The position numbers were made by a program, and so were the translations under genes. From an uncultured Pelagibacteraceae bacterium (GTDB lineage: Bacteria > Pseudomonadota > Alphaproteobacteria > Pelagibacterales > Pelagibacteraceae): 64,000 bases of DNA. Shown piece by piece: positions 1 through 8,315 of the stretch (the first letter of the stretch is position 1; every line of letters starts with the position of its first letter). The notes under the pieces were generated by a model. That model was given only the letters and a program-made list of their open reading frames with translations. It was not told where the DNA came from and did no database searches. The stretch covers positions 38,847 to 102,846 of the forward strand of contig CABYYE010000001.1 in the NCBI GenBank assembly GCA_902523095.1, written 5' to 3'.

Positions 1-1
1 A

Positions 2-244
2 ATTTTTGATGTAGATCCGTTTGTGAGTATCGATCAAAGCGGTGTAGGTGAGCTTGTTGAACTAGCTTCTTCTAGAGGGAGGAAAGTTAATAAAAAACTC
101 AAGCTCGGAATTTGTGGTGAACACGGTGGCGATCCAAAAAGTATTGAGTTTTGTTCTAGAACAGGACTTAACTATGTTTCCTGCTCTCCATTTAGGGTTC
201 CTGTTGCAAGACTTGCAGCTGCACAAGCGGAATTAAGAAAATAG
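2..244 (+). CDS. ppdK: Pyruvate, phosphate dikinase, C-terminal end (partial)
   Basis: The 5' part lies before the window, so only about the last 80 residues are visible, read in frame from base 2. They hold the end of the PEP-binding TIM barrel: the segment [10 protein letters not shown] and the following [15 protein letters not shown] are typical of the PEP-utilising C-terminal domain. The CGEHGGDP motif carries the catalytic Cys of the family. PPDK interconverts pyruvate + ATP + Pi and PEP + AMP + PPi in the cytoplasm. PEP synthase or PTS enzyme I share this fold, but the CGEHGGDP and [17 protein letters not shown] wording fits PPDK best. An internal ATG-like reading from base 23 is not a real start. 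Confidence 0.9.
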   Translation: MFDVDPFVSIDQSGVGELVELASSRGRKVNKKLKLGICGEHGGDPKSIEFCSRTGLNYVSCSPFRVPVARLAAAQAELRK

Positions 245-338
245 ATTAAAAAAATAACATATCATCTTTGCAGATTATTCATCATATAAACATTGTTATT
301 AAACAACTTTCAGGTATTGTTGTAGAAAAAAAGGCACT

Positions 339-2669
339 ATGAATTTAATCTGTATAACAAACAAGCAAACAAAAATTGTTAAAACTACAATACTCTTTTT
401 TTTATTATTTTTTTCATTTCAAATAAGCGTTAGAGCCGCAGTAAACTGTAGTTCTTTAACAAATAGTGGTACCGTAACTATAAGTTGGACAGACTCTTAT
501 TGTTTTTTTGGTCAACCAGGTAATGCAAGTAACACATCTGGAGCGGCTGATGACGCTACCTATACAAATGATGGCACAATATCCCTTCGATATCGAAATG
601 TTCGAGGTTTTTATAATGGTTTTGATAATACAAAAATGATTAATAACGGAACAATTGAAAGTAACGCACAACATCGTTACGGATATCAAAGCGCCTTTCA
701 TGACGAAGGTGATGATGGTGAATCAATAAATAACGGCACAATAAATTTAGATTATGGTGCCTCAGGTGGAAATGGTAACAACGGCGCTTTTCGTATGAAC
801 ATAGGATCAGGACAAAGTTTTACTAATTCAAGTGGAGCTTCAGTTACTGTTATAGGTTCTAATGGAAATCCTGGTGGTTTGATACAAAGCGATAATACAA
901 CCGTTACAAATAACGGAACATTCACAATAGGTGGAAGCGGCACAACACAAAAGGCAATTAGATATTATGATACTGCTGATGGGCAAACTTTAATTAATAC
1001 AGGGACTATAACTCAAAGTGGAAGTACTGACGCTATTTTAAATGAAGGAACAAATGCAGTAATCACTAATACAGGAACAATAAATGGAGCCGTTTACGAT
1101 ATTAATAATACTGGAACTATCACAACATTAACGAATGACCAAGGTGGAAATGACTCGCTTACATTAGATGGAAATGTTCCAACTAACTATAATGTAATTT
1201 TAAACTCTACTTCAGATTTTGGTAAAGTTGATTTTTCAAACGAGTCTGGATCACTTACATTTGGAATTGATTCTTCCTCTTCACTAGCAATAAATACATA
1301 TTCGGCAGTTTTACAGAACATTGAAGCCAGCAATATTGGAAACGAAGCAACATGGACAAATTATAACAGTACATTAAAATGGAGACTAGTCGAAAATGGA
1401 GACGATTGGGATCTAGAAGTAGCTAATAGAAGAACAGGTTATAAAGTTAGGATACCTAAAACAAGATTTTCGGCAATAGCTACAGTTTTAGAAAACTTTA
1501 ATACTAATGGAACCAAGTCTACTCTTACAAGCAATCTTGACGCTTTGTCTGACACAGCTTTGGAAAAAGCAATGAGACAAATCAAAGGAATGACGATTCA
1601 AAAATCAATTGGCCAAAGTGTAAGAAGCAATAACAGCTTTAAAAGAGCTATGACCTCAGCGGTTAAAGGACCTAGCTTTGGTCAATTAGTTCAAAATAAT
1701 TTCGCTAGTTTAAGTTTTGACGATGTTCAAAATTACTATAACCCTAGAGTAGAAAGAATAAATTTAACAAATGATTTTACAATTAGTGATATTGCTAATA
1801 TTTATTCAAAAAGAAACTTATTACAAATAGGTGCACCTGATAATTCATTTTATTTAAGAACTTTTGGTGGTGTTACTGATCAAAAAAAAGTTGGAGATGA
1901 GATTGGCTATGAGTCAACCACAGCAGGCTTTGTGTTTGGAAATCAAACTATTATTGATAATTTACAAGCAGGATGGGGACTAGGATTTTCAACAACAGGA
2001 TTAGATTATGATGAGGGCTATGGTTTAAATAATACTCACAGTTTACATGCTAACTTTTTTGCAAATAAAGAATATAGAAAGTTTGATACATCTCTAAATT
2101 TAGGATCATTTATTTCAAAAAATAATTCAACTAGAAACATCACTGAGGGAAGTACACAAACTTTAAAGTCTGATAGGCATGAATTAGGCTTTGATTTAAC
2201 TGGAGGAATTTCAAAAAAAATAACTCTGGGTAACTGGGTTTTTAATCCAACAGCTACAATAAATACTGCCTATGTTTTACAGGATGATATTGATGAAAGT
2301 GGGGGAGATTTAGCTCTTAAAATTAAAACTGATAATTTATTGCAAATCAAACCAGAATTGGGTTTCAATTTAGACAGAGAGTTTTCAAATAATGGCTTTG
2401 TTTCCAGAGGATTTAACCTTTCGCTGTTCGGCAGCGAGGAGAATAAATTAGATGGAGCCGATTCAACTGCTACAATAAAAGATACCGGTGACGGATATGC
2501 TTTAACAGAAAATAAAAAAAGGGATCAATTTGTTACTGCAGGACTCGGATATTCCTCCGCAAATACAAAAAATAATAGCCAGTTTTTAATTAATGCTTTT
2601 GAAACGAAAAATAAGAATAATGATATGAACTCTTCTTTAGTTTCTTTTACGTATAATAAGAAGTTTTAA
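339..2669 (+). CDS. Autotransporter-like outer-membrane/secreted protein
   Basis: 776 aa with an N-terminal hydrophobic signal segment (about residues 14-33, ending VRAA). Residues about 60-270 are Asn/Thr/Gly-rich and carry degenerate repeats of the type NNGTI or NTGTI (at least seven copies), as in right-handed beta-helix passengers. The last roughly 280 residues alternate polar and aromatic residues and end in Phe (NKKF), the usual C-terminal beta-barrel signature of type V secretion. I infer a cell-surface or released passenger and an integral barrel. Adhesin or surface-layer roles are possible, but no catalytic motif is visible. The gene is monocistronic and its stop interlocks with that of nadC on the other strand. 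Confidence 0.75.
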   Translation: MNLICITNKQTKIVKTTILFFLLFFSFQISVRAAVNCSSLTNSGTVTISWTDSYCFFGQPGNASNTSGAADDATYTNDGTISLRYRNVRGFYNGFDNTKMINNGTIESNAQHRYGYQSAFHDEGDDGESINNGTINLDYGASGGNGNNGAFRMNIGSGQSFTNSSGASVTVIGSNGNPGGLIQSDNTTVTNNGTFTIGGSGTTQKAIRYYDTADGQTLINTGTITQSGSTDAILNEGTNAVITNTGTINGAVYDINNTGTITTLTNDQGGNDSLTLDGNVPTNYNVILNSTSDFGKVDFSNESGSLTFGIDSSSSLAINTYSAVLQNIEASNIGNEATWTNYNSTLKWRLVENGDDWDLEVANRRTGYKVRIPKTRFSAIATVLENFNTNGTKSTLTSNLDALSDTALEKAMRQIKGMTIQKSIGQSVRSNNSFKRAMTSAVKGPSFGQLVQNNFASLSFDDVQNYYNPRVERINLTNDFTISDIANIYSKRNLLQIGAPDNSFYLRTFGGVTDQKKVGDEIGYESTTAGFVFGNQTIIDNLQAGWGLGFSTTGLDYDEGYGLNNTHSLHANFFANKEYRKFDTSLNLGSFISKNNSTRNITEGSTQTLKSDRHELGFDLTGGISKKITLGNWVFNPTATINTAYVLQDDIDESGGDLALKIKTDNLLQIKPELGFNLDREFSNNGFVSRGFNLSLFGSEENKLDGADSTATIKDTGDGYALTENKKRDQFVTAGLGYSSANTKNNSQFLINAFETKNKNNDMNSSLVSFTYNKKF

Positions 2670-3511
2670 TTAAGCACCAAACTAGTATCGAACGATTTAG
2701 CGCTATGAGTAATAGCTCCTACTGAAATTCTATCTATTCCCGTATTAGATATTTTTCTAATATTTTTTAAGCTGGCATTTCCTGAGTATTCAGTTTCATA
2801 TTTATTTTTACAAATTTTTAAACATTTTCTTAATTGCTTAGTGTTCATATTATCGAATAAAATTCTTTTAAATTTAAGTCCTATTATTTGATTTAATTGC
2901 TTAAGATTTTCTATTTCCACTGTCACAATTTTTTTAGTCTTAATGACTTTTTTTACCAATCCTCTTAAATTTTTTTCTGAATATATATGATTATCTTTAA
3001 TTAATATTTCATCACTTAAATTGTAACGATGATTATATCCTCCACCTTTTTTAACAGCGTATTTTTCTAATAATCTTAGATTTGGTGTAGTTTTGCGAGT
3101 ACAGCATATTTTAGTTATTTTATTTACTTTTTTCACATATTGGTTAGTCAAGGTAGCTATACCTGAAGCATGATTTAAAAAATTTAAAGCAGTTCTTTCT
3201 GCAATTAAAATTGTTTTTGTTTTAGCTTTTATCTCTGCAATAACTTTATTTTTTTTAATCTTTTTTCCATCTTTTATTTTTGCTTTAAAACTTGCTTCTT
3301 TGCCGATTAATTTGAAAGCTGCTTTACAAAAGTCTAATCCAGCAATAATACCGTTTTGTTTTGCAATTATTTTTGCTTTTGATTTCTTATTTTTAAAACT
3401 AATTAAACTGGTTGTAATATCACCTATAGGTCTTAAATCTTCATCTAGGGCTTTTTTAACAATAGAGTTAATATATTTTTGGTTTAATTTTTGCACTGAT
3501 CTAACGACCAA
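2666..3511 (-). CDS. nadC: Nicotinate-nucleotide diphosphorylase (quinolinate phosphoribosyltransferase)
   Basis: 281 aa, normal for NadC. It converts quinolinate + PRPP to nicotinate mononucleotide, CO2 and PPi in de novo NAD synthesis. Visible signatures are DEDLRPIGDITT near the N-terminus, NFLNHASGIAT, the KTTPNLR segment, the KGGGYNHRYNLSDEILIKDNH catalytic region, and the late VEIENL and FDNM motifs of the phosphate-binding barrel. It lies downstream of nadA and its start overlaps the nadA end by 11 bp, implying translational coupling. It converges on the autotransporter gene with interlocked stops. No nadB (L-aspartate oxidase) is adjacent, although many bacteria keep the three genes together. 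Confidence 0.96.
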   Translation of the reverse strand: MVVRSVQKLNQKYINSIVKKALDEDLRPIGDITTSLISFKNKKSKAKIIAKQNGIIAGLDFCKAAFKLIGKEASFKAKIKDGKKIKKNKVIAEIKAKTKTILIAERTALNFLNHASGIATLTNQYVKKVNKITKICCTRKTTPNLRLLEKYAVKKGGGYNHRYNLSDEILIKDNHIYSEKNLRGLVKKVIKTKKIVTVEIENLKQLNQIIGLKFKRILFDNMNTKQLRKCLKICKNKYETEYSGNASLKNIRKISNTGIDRISVGAITHSAKSFDTSLVLN

Positions 3512-4490
3512 TTTCAGTCATTCTAATTACAGATTTTCGAGCTGCTTCGATAGTTTTGTCGTCTAAGAGTATTTCATTTGATTCATTTTCTAAACAGTCT
3601 AAAATTTTCTCTAAGTCTATTTTCTTCATATACGGACATAAGTTACAAGGTTTGATAAATGATACGTTTGGATTATCTGCTTCAACGTTATCACTCATTG
3701 AACATTCAGTAACAAGCATAACTTTTTTAGGCTGATTATCTTTTACGTATTTTACCATGCCAGAAGTAGATCCTGCAAAATCAGAAGCTTTAATCACATC
3801 TGGCGGACACTCAGGATGTGCAATAATTTTAATACCTGGGTTTTGAGATTTAATATCTTCAATTTCTTTTCCTGTAAATTGTTCGTGAACTATACAAGTT
3901 CCTTTCCATGAAATGATTTTAACTTTAGTATTTTTTGAAACATAATCTGCAAGATACTGGTCGGGAAGAAAAATAACTTTTTCAACATTAAGTGACTCAA
4001 CAACTTTTACAGCATTAGCAGAGGTGCAACAAACGTCTGTTTCAGCTTTAACATCAGCTGATGTATTTACATATGACACAACTGGAACACCAGGGTATTT
4101 TTGTTTTAACAATCTAACATCTTTTCCAGAGATTGAACTAGCTAAAGAACAACCAGCTTCCATATCTGGCAAATAGACTTTTTTTGTAGGACTCATTAAT
4201 TTTGCAGTTTCTGCCATAAAGTGAACTCCACATAAAATAATCTTATCAGCTGAAGTTTTAGAAGCTTCTATTGCTAGGGCGAGAGAGTCAGCCGCAATAT
4301 CTGCTACCCCATGATAAATTTCAGGTGTTTGATAATTATGTGCTAGGATTATTGCATTTTTCTGTTTTTTTAATTTATTAATTTTTTCAATTAAAGGTGC
4401 ATGAATTTTCCACTCTGCATCAGGGATAAATTTAGAGATCTTTTTATAGATCTCTTTAGAGTTTGGTAAACTTTGTTGTTGTACAGACAT
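3501..4490 (-). CDS. nadA: Quinolinate synthase A
   Basis: 329 aa. NadA condenses iminoaspartate with dihydroxyacetone phosphate to quinolinate using a [4Fe-4S] cluster. The sequence shows the internal triplicated fold, with AHNYQTPEIYHGVADIAADSL near residue 50, LCGVHFMAETAKLM, the VCCTSANAV loop, HPECPPDV and a late NLCPYMKK. The Cys residues in LCGV, VCCT and NLCP are the expected cluster ligands. It is the first gene of a nadA-nadC operon read leftward. The start lies 61 bp from the divergent tRNA-Leu gene, so the nadA promoter must fall in that gap. The family is highly conserved and the call is secure. Confidence 0.97.
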   Translation of the reverse strand: MSVQQQSLPNSKEIYKKISKFIPDAEWKIHAPLIEKINKLKKQKNAIILAHNYQTPEIYHGVADIAADSLALAIEASKTSADKIILCGVHFMAETAKLMSPTKKVYLPDMEAGCSLASSISGKDVRLLKQKYPGVPVVSYVNTSADVKAETDVCCTSANAVKVVESLNVEKVIFLPDQYLADYVSKNTKVKIISWKGTCIVHEQFTGKEIEDIKSQNPGIKIIAHPECPPDVIKASDFAGSTSGMVKYVKDNQPKKVMLVTECSMSDNVEADNPNVSFIKPCNLCPYMKKIDLEKILDCLENESNEILLDDKTIEAARKSVIRMTEIGR

Positions 4491-4510
4491 ACTTATTCTA
4501 ATCTATCAAC

Positions 4511-4539
4511 TTGAACTAAAATTGTCATTCATTTATTGT
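4511..4539 (+). promoter_or_regulatory. Candidate promoter of tRNA-Leu
   Basis: TTGAAC (4511-4516), a 17-bp spacer and TATTGT (4534-4539) would start transcription about 6 nt before the mature tRNA. A second pairing, TTGTCA with TATATA (4522-4550), looks better by sequence but would start inside the tRNA, so it is less likely. Confidence 0.35.
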
Positions 4540-4551
4540 CGCATTATATAT

Positions 4552-4635
4552 GCGGTCGTGCTGAAATTGGTAGACAGGCACGCTTGAGGGGCGTGTGGGT
4601 TTCCCGTGAGAGTTCGAGTCTCTCCGACCGCACCA
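4552..4635 (+). tRNA. tRNA-Leu (anticodon GAG)
   Basis: A full cloverleaf can be drawn. The acceptor stem GCGGTCG pairs with CGACCGC. The D arm contains AATTGGTAGACA, and the anticodon stem CACGC/GCGTG encloses loop TTGAGGG with anticodon GAG at 4586-4588. There is a long variable arm typical of class II tRNAs, a T-arm GTTCGAGTC, and CCA encoded at 4633-4635. It decodes CUU/CUC leucine codons. It stands alone between divergent nadA and the helicase gene. Confidence 0.97.
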
Positions 4636-4743
4636 AAACGTAAAGAAAACGTGTTTTTTGACTTATTGTAAAGTGTTGTTAGTGACCAATTAAAGGTATA
4701 GAGCCATTAATATCTAAGCTTAATTAAATATAATTAATCTATT

Positions 4744-6066
4744 ATGGAAAATTTTTTATCTCTTAAATTAGAAGAAACTCTTTTTGAGTCTTTAGCCAAA
4801 ATTAATTTCAAGACTCCAACACCTATTCAAGCTAAAGCTATTCCTATTGCATTAGAAGGTAAAGATATTTTAGGGACTGCACAAACTGGAACTGGAAAAA
4901 CGGGAGCTTTTGGCATTCCTTTAGTAAACCATTTACTTAAAACAAAAAAAGAAACTGCATTAGTAATGACGCCAACCAGAGAACTTGCAACGCAAGTTAC
5001 GCAAACTTTAAATAACTTAATTGGAAGAGGAAATATTAGAACAGCTTTATTAATTGGTGGCGACTCGATGCAAAAACAATTAAAACAAATGCGAAGAAAT
5101 CCAAGGTTAATTGTCGGCACGCCTGGAAGAATTAACGATCATCTTAAGCGCAAAACTTTAAGACTTAATAATACATCTTTTTTAGTACTAGATGAGTCAG
5201 ACAGAATGTTAGACATGGGTTTTACTCCTCAAATTAATCAAGTACTTGAAACAGTTCCTAAAAAACACCAAACTTTATTATTTTCTGCCACATTACCAAG
5301 CAATATTTTAAGGCTAGCTGAAAAATATTTAAATCAACCTGTTAGAATTTCAGTTGGTTCTATATCAACTCCTATTGAAAAAATTAAACAAGAAGTATTA
5401 CGCGTTAATGATGGAGATAAATATAATCAATTAATCAAAGAAATTTACACCAGGCAGGGTTCTATTTTGATATTTGTTAAGACCAGACGAAACGCTGAAA
5501 AGATGGTAAAAAGACTAAAGTACGATGATCATGATGCTGATGCAATTCATGGAAACTTAAGACAAAACAAAAGAGATCGAGTTATTAAAGCATTTAGAAA
5601 TAATCACTTTAGAATATTAGTGGGAACAGATGTTGCAAGCCGCGGTTTAGATATACCCGCAATAAAACATGTTATTAATTTTGATTTACCTCAGATACCT
5701 GAAGATTTTATTCATAGAATTGGAAGAACAGCAAGAGCAGGAGCCGAAGGTTCTGCATTAAGTTTTATCGGAAACGAAGATCGGATAAAATGGAATGCTA
5801 TTCAAAGATTAATAGACCCAAATTTTAGAACAGAACCAGGTATAAATTCAAAACATAGAAGAAAAAGAGGTAAGCGAAATTTTAATAGACAAGATAGAAG
5901 AGGTAAAAATAGATTTACTAAGAAAAGACGAGATAATCAGGATAATCATGACAACCAAAATAAAAAACACAACAGATCTTTTAATTTTAAAAAAAAATTT
6001 AATGGAAAGAAAAAAGGTTTCAAAAAAAGGTTTTTTAATAAAAAAAAAAGGTTTTCAAGAATTTGA
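4744..6066 (+). CDS. DEAD-box ATP-dependent RNA helicase (RhlE/CsdA-like) with basic tail
   Basis: 440 aa. The helicase core occupies about residues 1-360: Q motif FKTPTPIQ, motif I AQTGTGKT (46-53), Ia PTRELA, Ib TPGR, motif II, SAT, VGTDVASRGLDIP and HRIGRTARAG. Motif II reads D150-E-S-D153 instead of DEAD. The last about 75 residues are strongly basic (Lys/Arg/Asn-rich, runs of KKK and KRF), an RNA-binding tail as in RhlE and CsdA. The likely role is remodelling structured RNA in ribosome assembly or mRNA decay. It follows the tRNA gene by about 110 bp. Its stop codon lies inside a perfect TTGACA promoter element for the next gene. Confidence 0.93.
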   Translation: MENFLSLKLEETLFESLAKINFKTPTPIQAKAIPIALEGKDILGTAQTGTGKTGAFGIPLVNHLLKTKKETALVMTPTRELATQVTQTLNNLIGRGNIRTALLIGGDSMQKQLKQMRRNPRLIVGTPGRINDHLKRKTLRLNNTSFLVLDESDRMLDMGFTPQINQVLETVPKKHQTLLFSATLPSNILRLAEKYLNQPVRISVGSISTPIEKIKQEVLRVNDGDKYNQLIKEIYTRQGSILIFVKTRRNAEKMVKRLKYDDHDADAIHGNLRQNKRDRVIKAFRNNHFRILVGTDVASRGLDIPAIKHVINFDLPQIPEDFIHRIGRTARAGAEGSALSFIGNEDRIKWNAIQRLIDPNFRTEPGINSKHRRKRGKRNFNRQDRRGKNRFTKKRRDNQDNHDNQNKKHNRSFNFKKKFNGKKKGFKKRFFNKKKRFSRI

Positions 6067-6093
6067 CATTTGTAAAAAATATTGGTGTATTAT
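6063..6093 (+). promoter_or_regulatory. Promoter for the orphan cluster, overlapping the helicase stop
   Basis: A perfect -35 TTGACA (6063-6068) contains the helicase TGA stop. A -10 TATTAT sits at 6088-6093 with a 19-bp spacer, or a weaker TGTATT with 17 bp. The predicted start, near 6100, falls between two possible start codons of the next gene and favours the downstream one at 6118. Confidence 0.5.
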
Positions 6094-6117
6094 CTTTTAT
6101 TTATTGAAAGGATAAAC

Positions 6118-6768
6118 TTGAAACGAAAAATTTTATTTTCTCTTTTATTTATTTTCGTATTTACGCATAAATTTTCTTATGCTGAAAAACCTTTAACTGT
6201 GGTTCAAGAAGTAGCACAATTAGGTAAATTTTCTGAGCCCTCAAAATATCCGGAAGGCATGCTTATATTTTTTGGATCTGCTTGTAAAAATTTTACCTGT
6301 AGAGCTGAAAAAGCTACAAAAGAAATGGCGTTAACGTTTAAAAGATCAAAACTATACCATCAAAGAAAACCAGGACATCAATTATATGCGCTAGCAATGT
6401 TCGAATTATTTTATTTAAATGAACTAAAAAAAAAGGAAAAAAGAATTGAAAAATTTATTTTAGCCTGGCCTGAAAAAAATAAATATGGAAAAGAGGTAAT
6501 TTCCCTAATTAAATTAAATAGATCAAAAGAAAAAATGAGAAAATCACTAGGTATGGATTTAAATACGAGTATCGAAGAAGCAATGGCCCGATATTGGATT
6601 ATGGGAGATTTTTTACAAAAAGGTGTGATAAAGAAAAAAAAGATAAGTAAAGATATTAAGAAAAGAGAAAAACTGCTAGCTAAATACAAAAAAGCAGTCA
6701 ACAAATTCAATTCAGCGCTTAAAAACAAAGAAGAAGAGGATTTGTATAATAAGATAAGAAAAAAGTAA
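6118..6768 (+). CDS. Exported Lys-rich protein of unknown function
   Basis: I choose the TTG at 6118 as start. It is preceded by GAAAGGA (6106-6112) at proper spacing and gives a classic signal peptide (KRKILFSLLFIFVFTHKFSYA, cleavage before EKP). An earlier in-frame TTG at 6082 would precede the predicted transcription start and bury the signal. The mature part is about 195 aa, very basic, with one CKNFTC Cys pair near the N-terminus. The middle region (GHQLYALAMFELFYL) looks helical and repeat-like, and the C-terminal half is a charged Lys/Glu helix. No family recognised. It leads a three-ORF run with very short spacing. Confidence 0.65.
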   Translation: MKRKILFSLLFIFVFTHKFSYAEKPLTVVQEVAQLGKFSEPSKYPEGMLIFFGSACKNFTCRAEKATKEMALTFKRSKLYHQRKPGHQLYALAMFELFYLNELKKKEKRIEKFILAWPEKNKYGKEVISLIKLNRSKEKMRKSLGMDLNTSIEEAMARYWIMGDFLQKGVIKKKKISKDIKKREKLLAKYKKAVNKFNSALKNKEEEDLYNKIRKK

Positions 6769-6769
6769 A

Positions 6770-7723
6770 ATGATTAAGAAATTAAATAAAATAAATCTTT
6801 TAATATTAATATCAATAATACTGTCTTTCTTTTTAACAAGTATTGTAAAAAGCGATGATGATCTTAAAAAAAACTATAATGATTTCGTAAAAGAAACTAC
6901 AAGTATAAGAAATCAATTAAACTCTTTACCTGCAACTAATTCTACTAAAGCATTAGCTATTGATAACGCAATTAAAGAAATGGACCAAGCAATAGAATTT
7001 GCTCAGAAAAATTTTAAGACTAACGATTTTGAAATAACAGAAAAAACTCTGAATTTTGTTGATAGATCACTTACTGATATTAATAATTCAGTCCCTAAAG
7101 AATTCGTAAATGATTTGACAGTAGTAGATATGAATAAGTTAAAAGATAAAGAGCTTAAAGAAGTTTATCAAGTATCTTTTGAAATGAAAAACAATAAAAA
7201 AAAAGAATTGACTTCATTAGTAAAAGATATGGCTGCAGTTGATAAAAAAGGACTTAATCTTTTTGAGGTAAGTAAAAATATAAATGATTTAGGTGTAAAA
7301 ACAATAAGTATTCAAGATATTGCAAAAGCAGTAGTAGAAAACCCTGCAATTAAATCTGAAGTTTTAGAGTCAGCTGAAAAAGGTATTTCTGCAGAATACC
7401 TAGCAGAACAACTCGCGGAAGCAGAAAAATTAGGGATAGCGGAGTCAACAGAAAAATTATCAGAAGCAGCTAAGGCTTCAGGGTTTAACAAAGATGTGAT
7501 GCCATCACTAGAAACGATGCGAAGTGATTTTTTTGATGCAGACGCACACAACGCTGCTATGGCAGAAATGGCTGAGGACATACAAGCAGGCGGCATTGGA
7601 GAAGGTGTAGGAGCAGCTGAAGCAGCTGCTTCTTATACCGCAGAAGATCGTGACTCTCAAAAAGCTCAATCCGAGGCAGATTGTACAGGCAGTTGTGCTG
7701 GAGATACTGAATCAGGTAAATAA
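6770..7723 (+). CDS. Exported coiled-coil, Ala/Glu-rich protein of unknown function
   Basis: 317 aa, starting 1 bp after the previous stop. An N-terminal hydrophobic segment (about 8-28, ending SIVKS) suggests export or a membrane anchor. Residues 30-150 are charged and helical, and 190-290 are rich in Ala and Glu with heptad-like spacing, consistent with coiled coil. The extreme C-terminus is acidic with a Cys pair (CTGSC). The 3' third is visibly less AT-rich than the 5' part because of alanine codons. I recognise no family. Its position after another signal-peptide protein that also has a Cys pair suggests the two act together outside the cytoplasm, which is inference. Confidence 0.65.
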   Translation: MIKKLNKINLLILISIILSFFLTSIVKSDDDLKKNYNDFVKETTSIRNQLNSLPATNSTKALAIDNAIKEMDQAIEFAQKNFKTNDFEITEKTLNFVDRSLTDINNSVPKEFVNDLTVVDMNKLKDKELKEVYQVSFEMKNNKKKELTSLVKDMAAVDKKGLNLFEVSKNINDLGVKTISIQDIAKAVVENPAIKSEVLESAEKGISAEYLAEQLAEAEKLGIAESTEKLSEAAKASGFNKDVMPSLETMRSDFFDADAHNAAMAEMAEDIQAGGIGEGVGAAEAAASYTAEDRDSQKAQSEADCTGSCAGDTESGK

Positions 7724-7726
7724 ATT

Positions 7727-7843
7727 ATGGAATTTTTTCATAAGCATAAAAAGATAATACTTATTGTTTTAATAGTTTTATTTATAGAATTAAGCGGGTA
7801 CGGAATTTTAGCTTCATTATCTAGACTATTAAGTGCTTTATAA
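7727..7843 (+). CDS. 38-aa single-span membrane microprotein
   Basis: A short ORF beginning 3 bp after the previous stop. It encodes a basic N-terminus (MEFFHKHKK), one hydrophobic helix (about residues 10-20, IILIVLIVLFI), then a Glu and a second weakly hydrophobic stretch ending LLSAL. The tight spacing, ATG start and sensible basic-then-hydrophobic topology make it a plausible real gene. It is too small for confident coding statistics and has no recognised family. A membrane partner of the two exported proteins encoded just before it is a reasonable guess. Confidence 0.5.
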   Translation: MEFFHKHKKIILIVLIVLFIELSGYGILASLSRLLSAL

Positions 7844-7886
7844 TTAATTTGTTGACTGCAAGGGTTGAATCTAATTAAATATCAGT

Positions 7887-8315
7887 ATGCCTGGTAAATT
7901 AGTTAGCAGGATGTCAGAACGAAAATGTTTTACTTTAAGTGAAACTGATACAATAAAATCTGCTAGCCAAAATTTCGATGAAAAAAAAGTTGGCTGTATG
8001 CCGGTTTTAGATAAAAATAAAAATGTCATAGGAATTTTATCAGAGCGAGACCTATCAAGATCTATTTATGCTGAAAAATTCAATTTAACAATGCCTATAA
8101 CTCATCTTATGACAAAAAATCTAGTGACTTGTGATCTTAATACTTCTGTCACGGAGTTGATGAATGAGATGACTGAAAAAAAAATAAGACACATTTTAAT
8201 TATGGAAAACAATAAACTTCTTGGAATAGTTTCAATAGGAGATGTAGTAAATCATTTGATAAGTAAAATTAAAGAAGAAAATAAAAATTTAAAAGATTAT
8301 ATCAATAGTTATTGA
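7887..8315 (+). CDS. CBS-domain pair protein
   Basis: 142 aa made almost entirely of two CBS repeats (about residues 8-60 and 72-135). Typical phrases are GCMPVLDKNKNVIGILSERD in the first and IRHILIMENNKLLGIVSIGD in the second. Such stand-alone Bateman modules bind adenine nucleotides, SAM or NAD(H) and tune a partner enzyme or channel. The partner is not evident. The gene is distinct from guaB in this window, which has lost its own CBS domains. A TTGACT / TAAATA promoter-like pair (7852-7881) would start almost at the ATG, suggesting a very short leader. It ends one base before the convergent DUF4396 gene. Confidence 0.88.
   Translation: MPGKLVSRMSERKCFTLSETDTIKSASQNFDEKKVGCMPVLDKNKNVIGILSERDLSRSIYAEKFNLTMPITHLMTKNLVTCDLNTSVTELMNEMTEKKIRHILIMENNKLLGIVSIGDVVNHLISKIKEENKNLKDYINSY

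Noticed and set aside
752..943. Open frames antisense to the autotransporter and other genes
   Set aside because: They are shadows of the real coding frames, with no ribosome site, conserved motif or sensible composition.
4522..4550. TTGTCA-17-TATATA as the tRNA-Leu promoter
   Set aside because: The predicted start would fall inside the mature tRNA (5' end at 4552), so an upstream pair was preferred.
4636..4660. Possible terminator after tRNA-Leu (ACGT...ACGT then a T run)
   Set aside because: The stem is only about four base pairs and has little stability.
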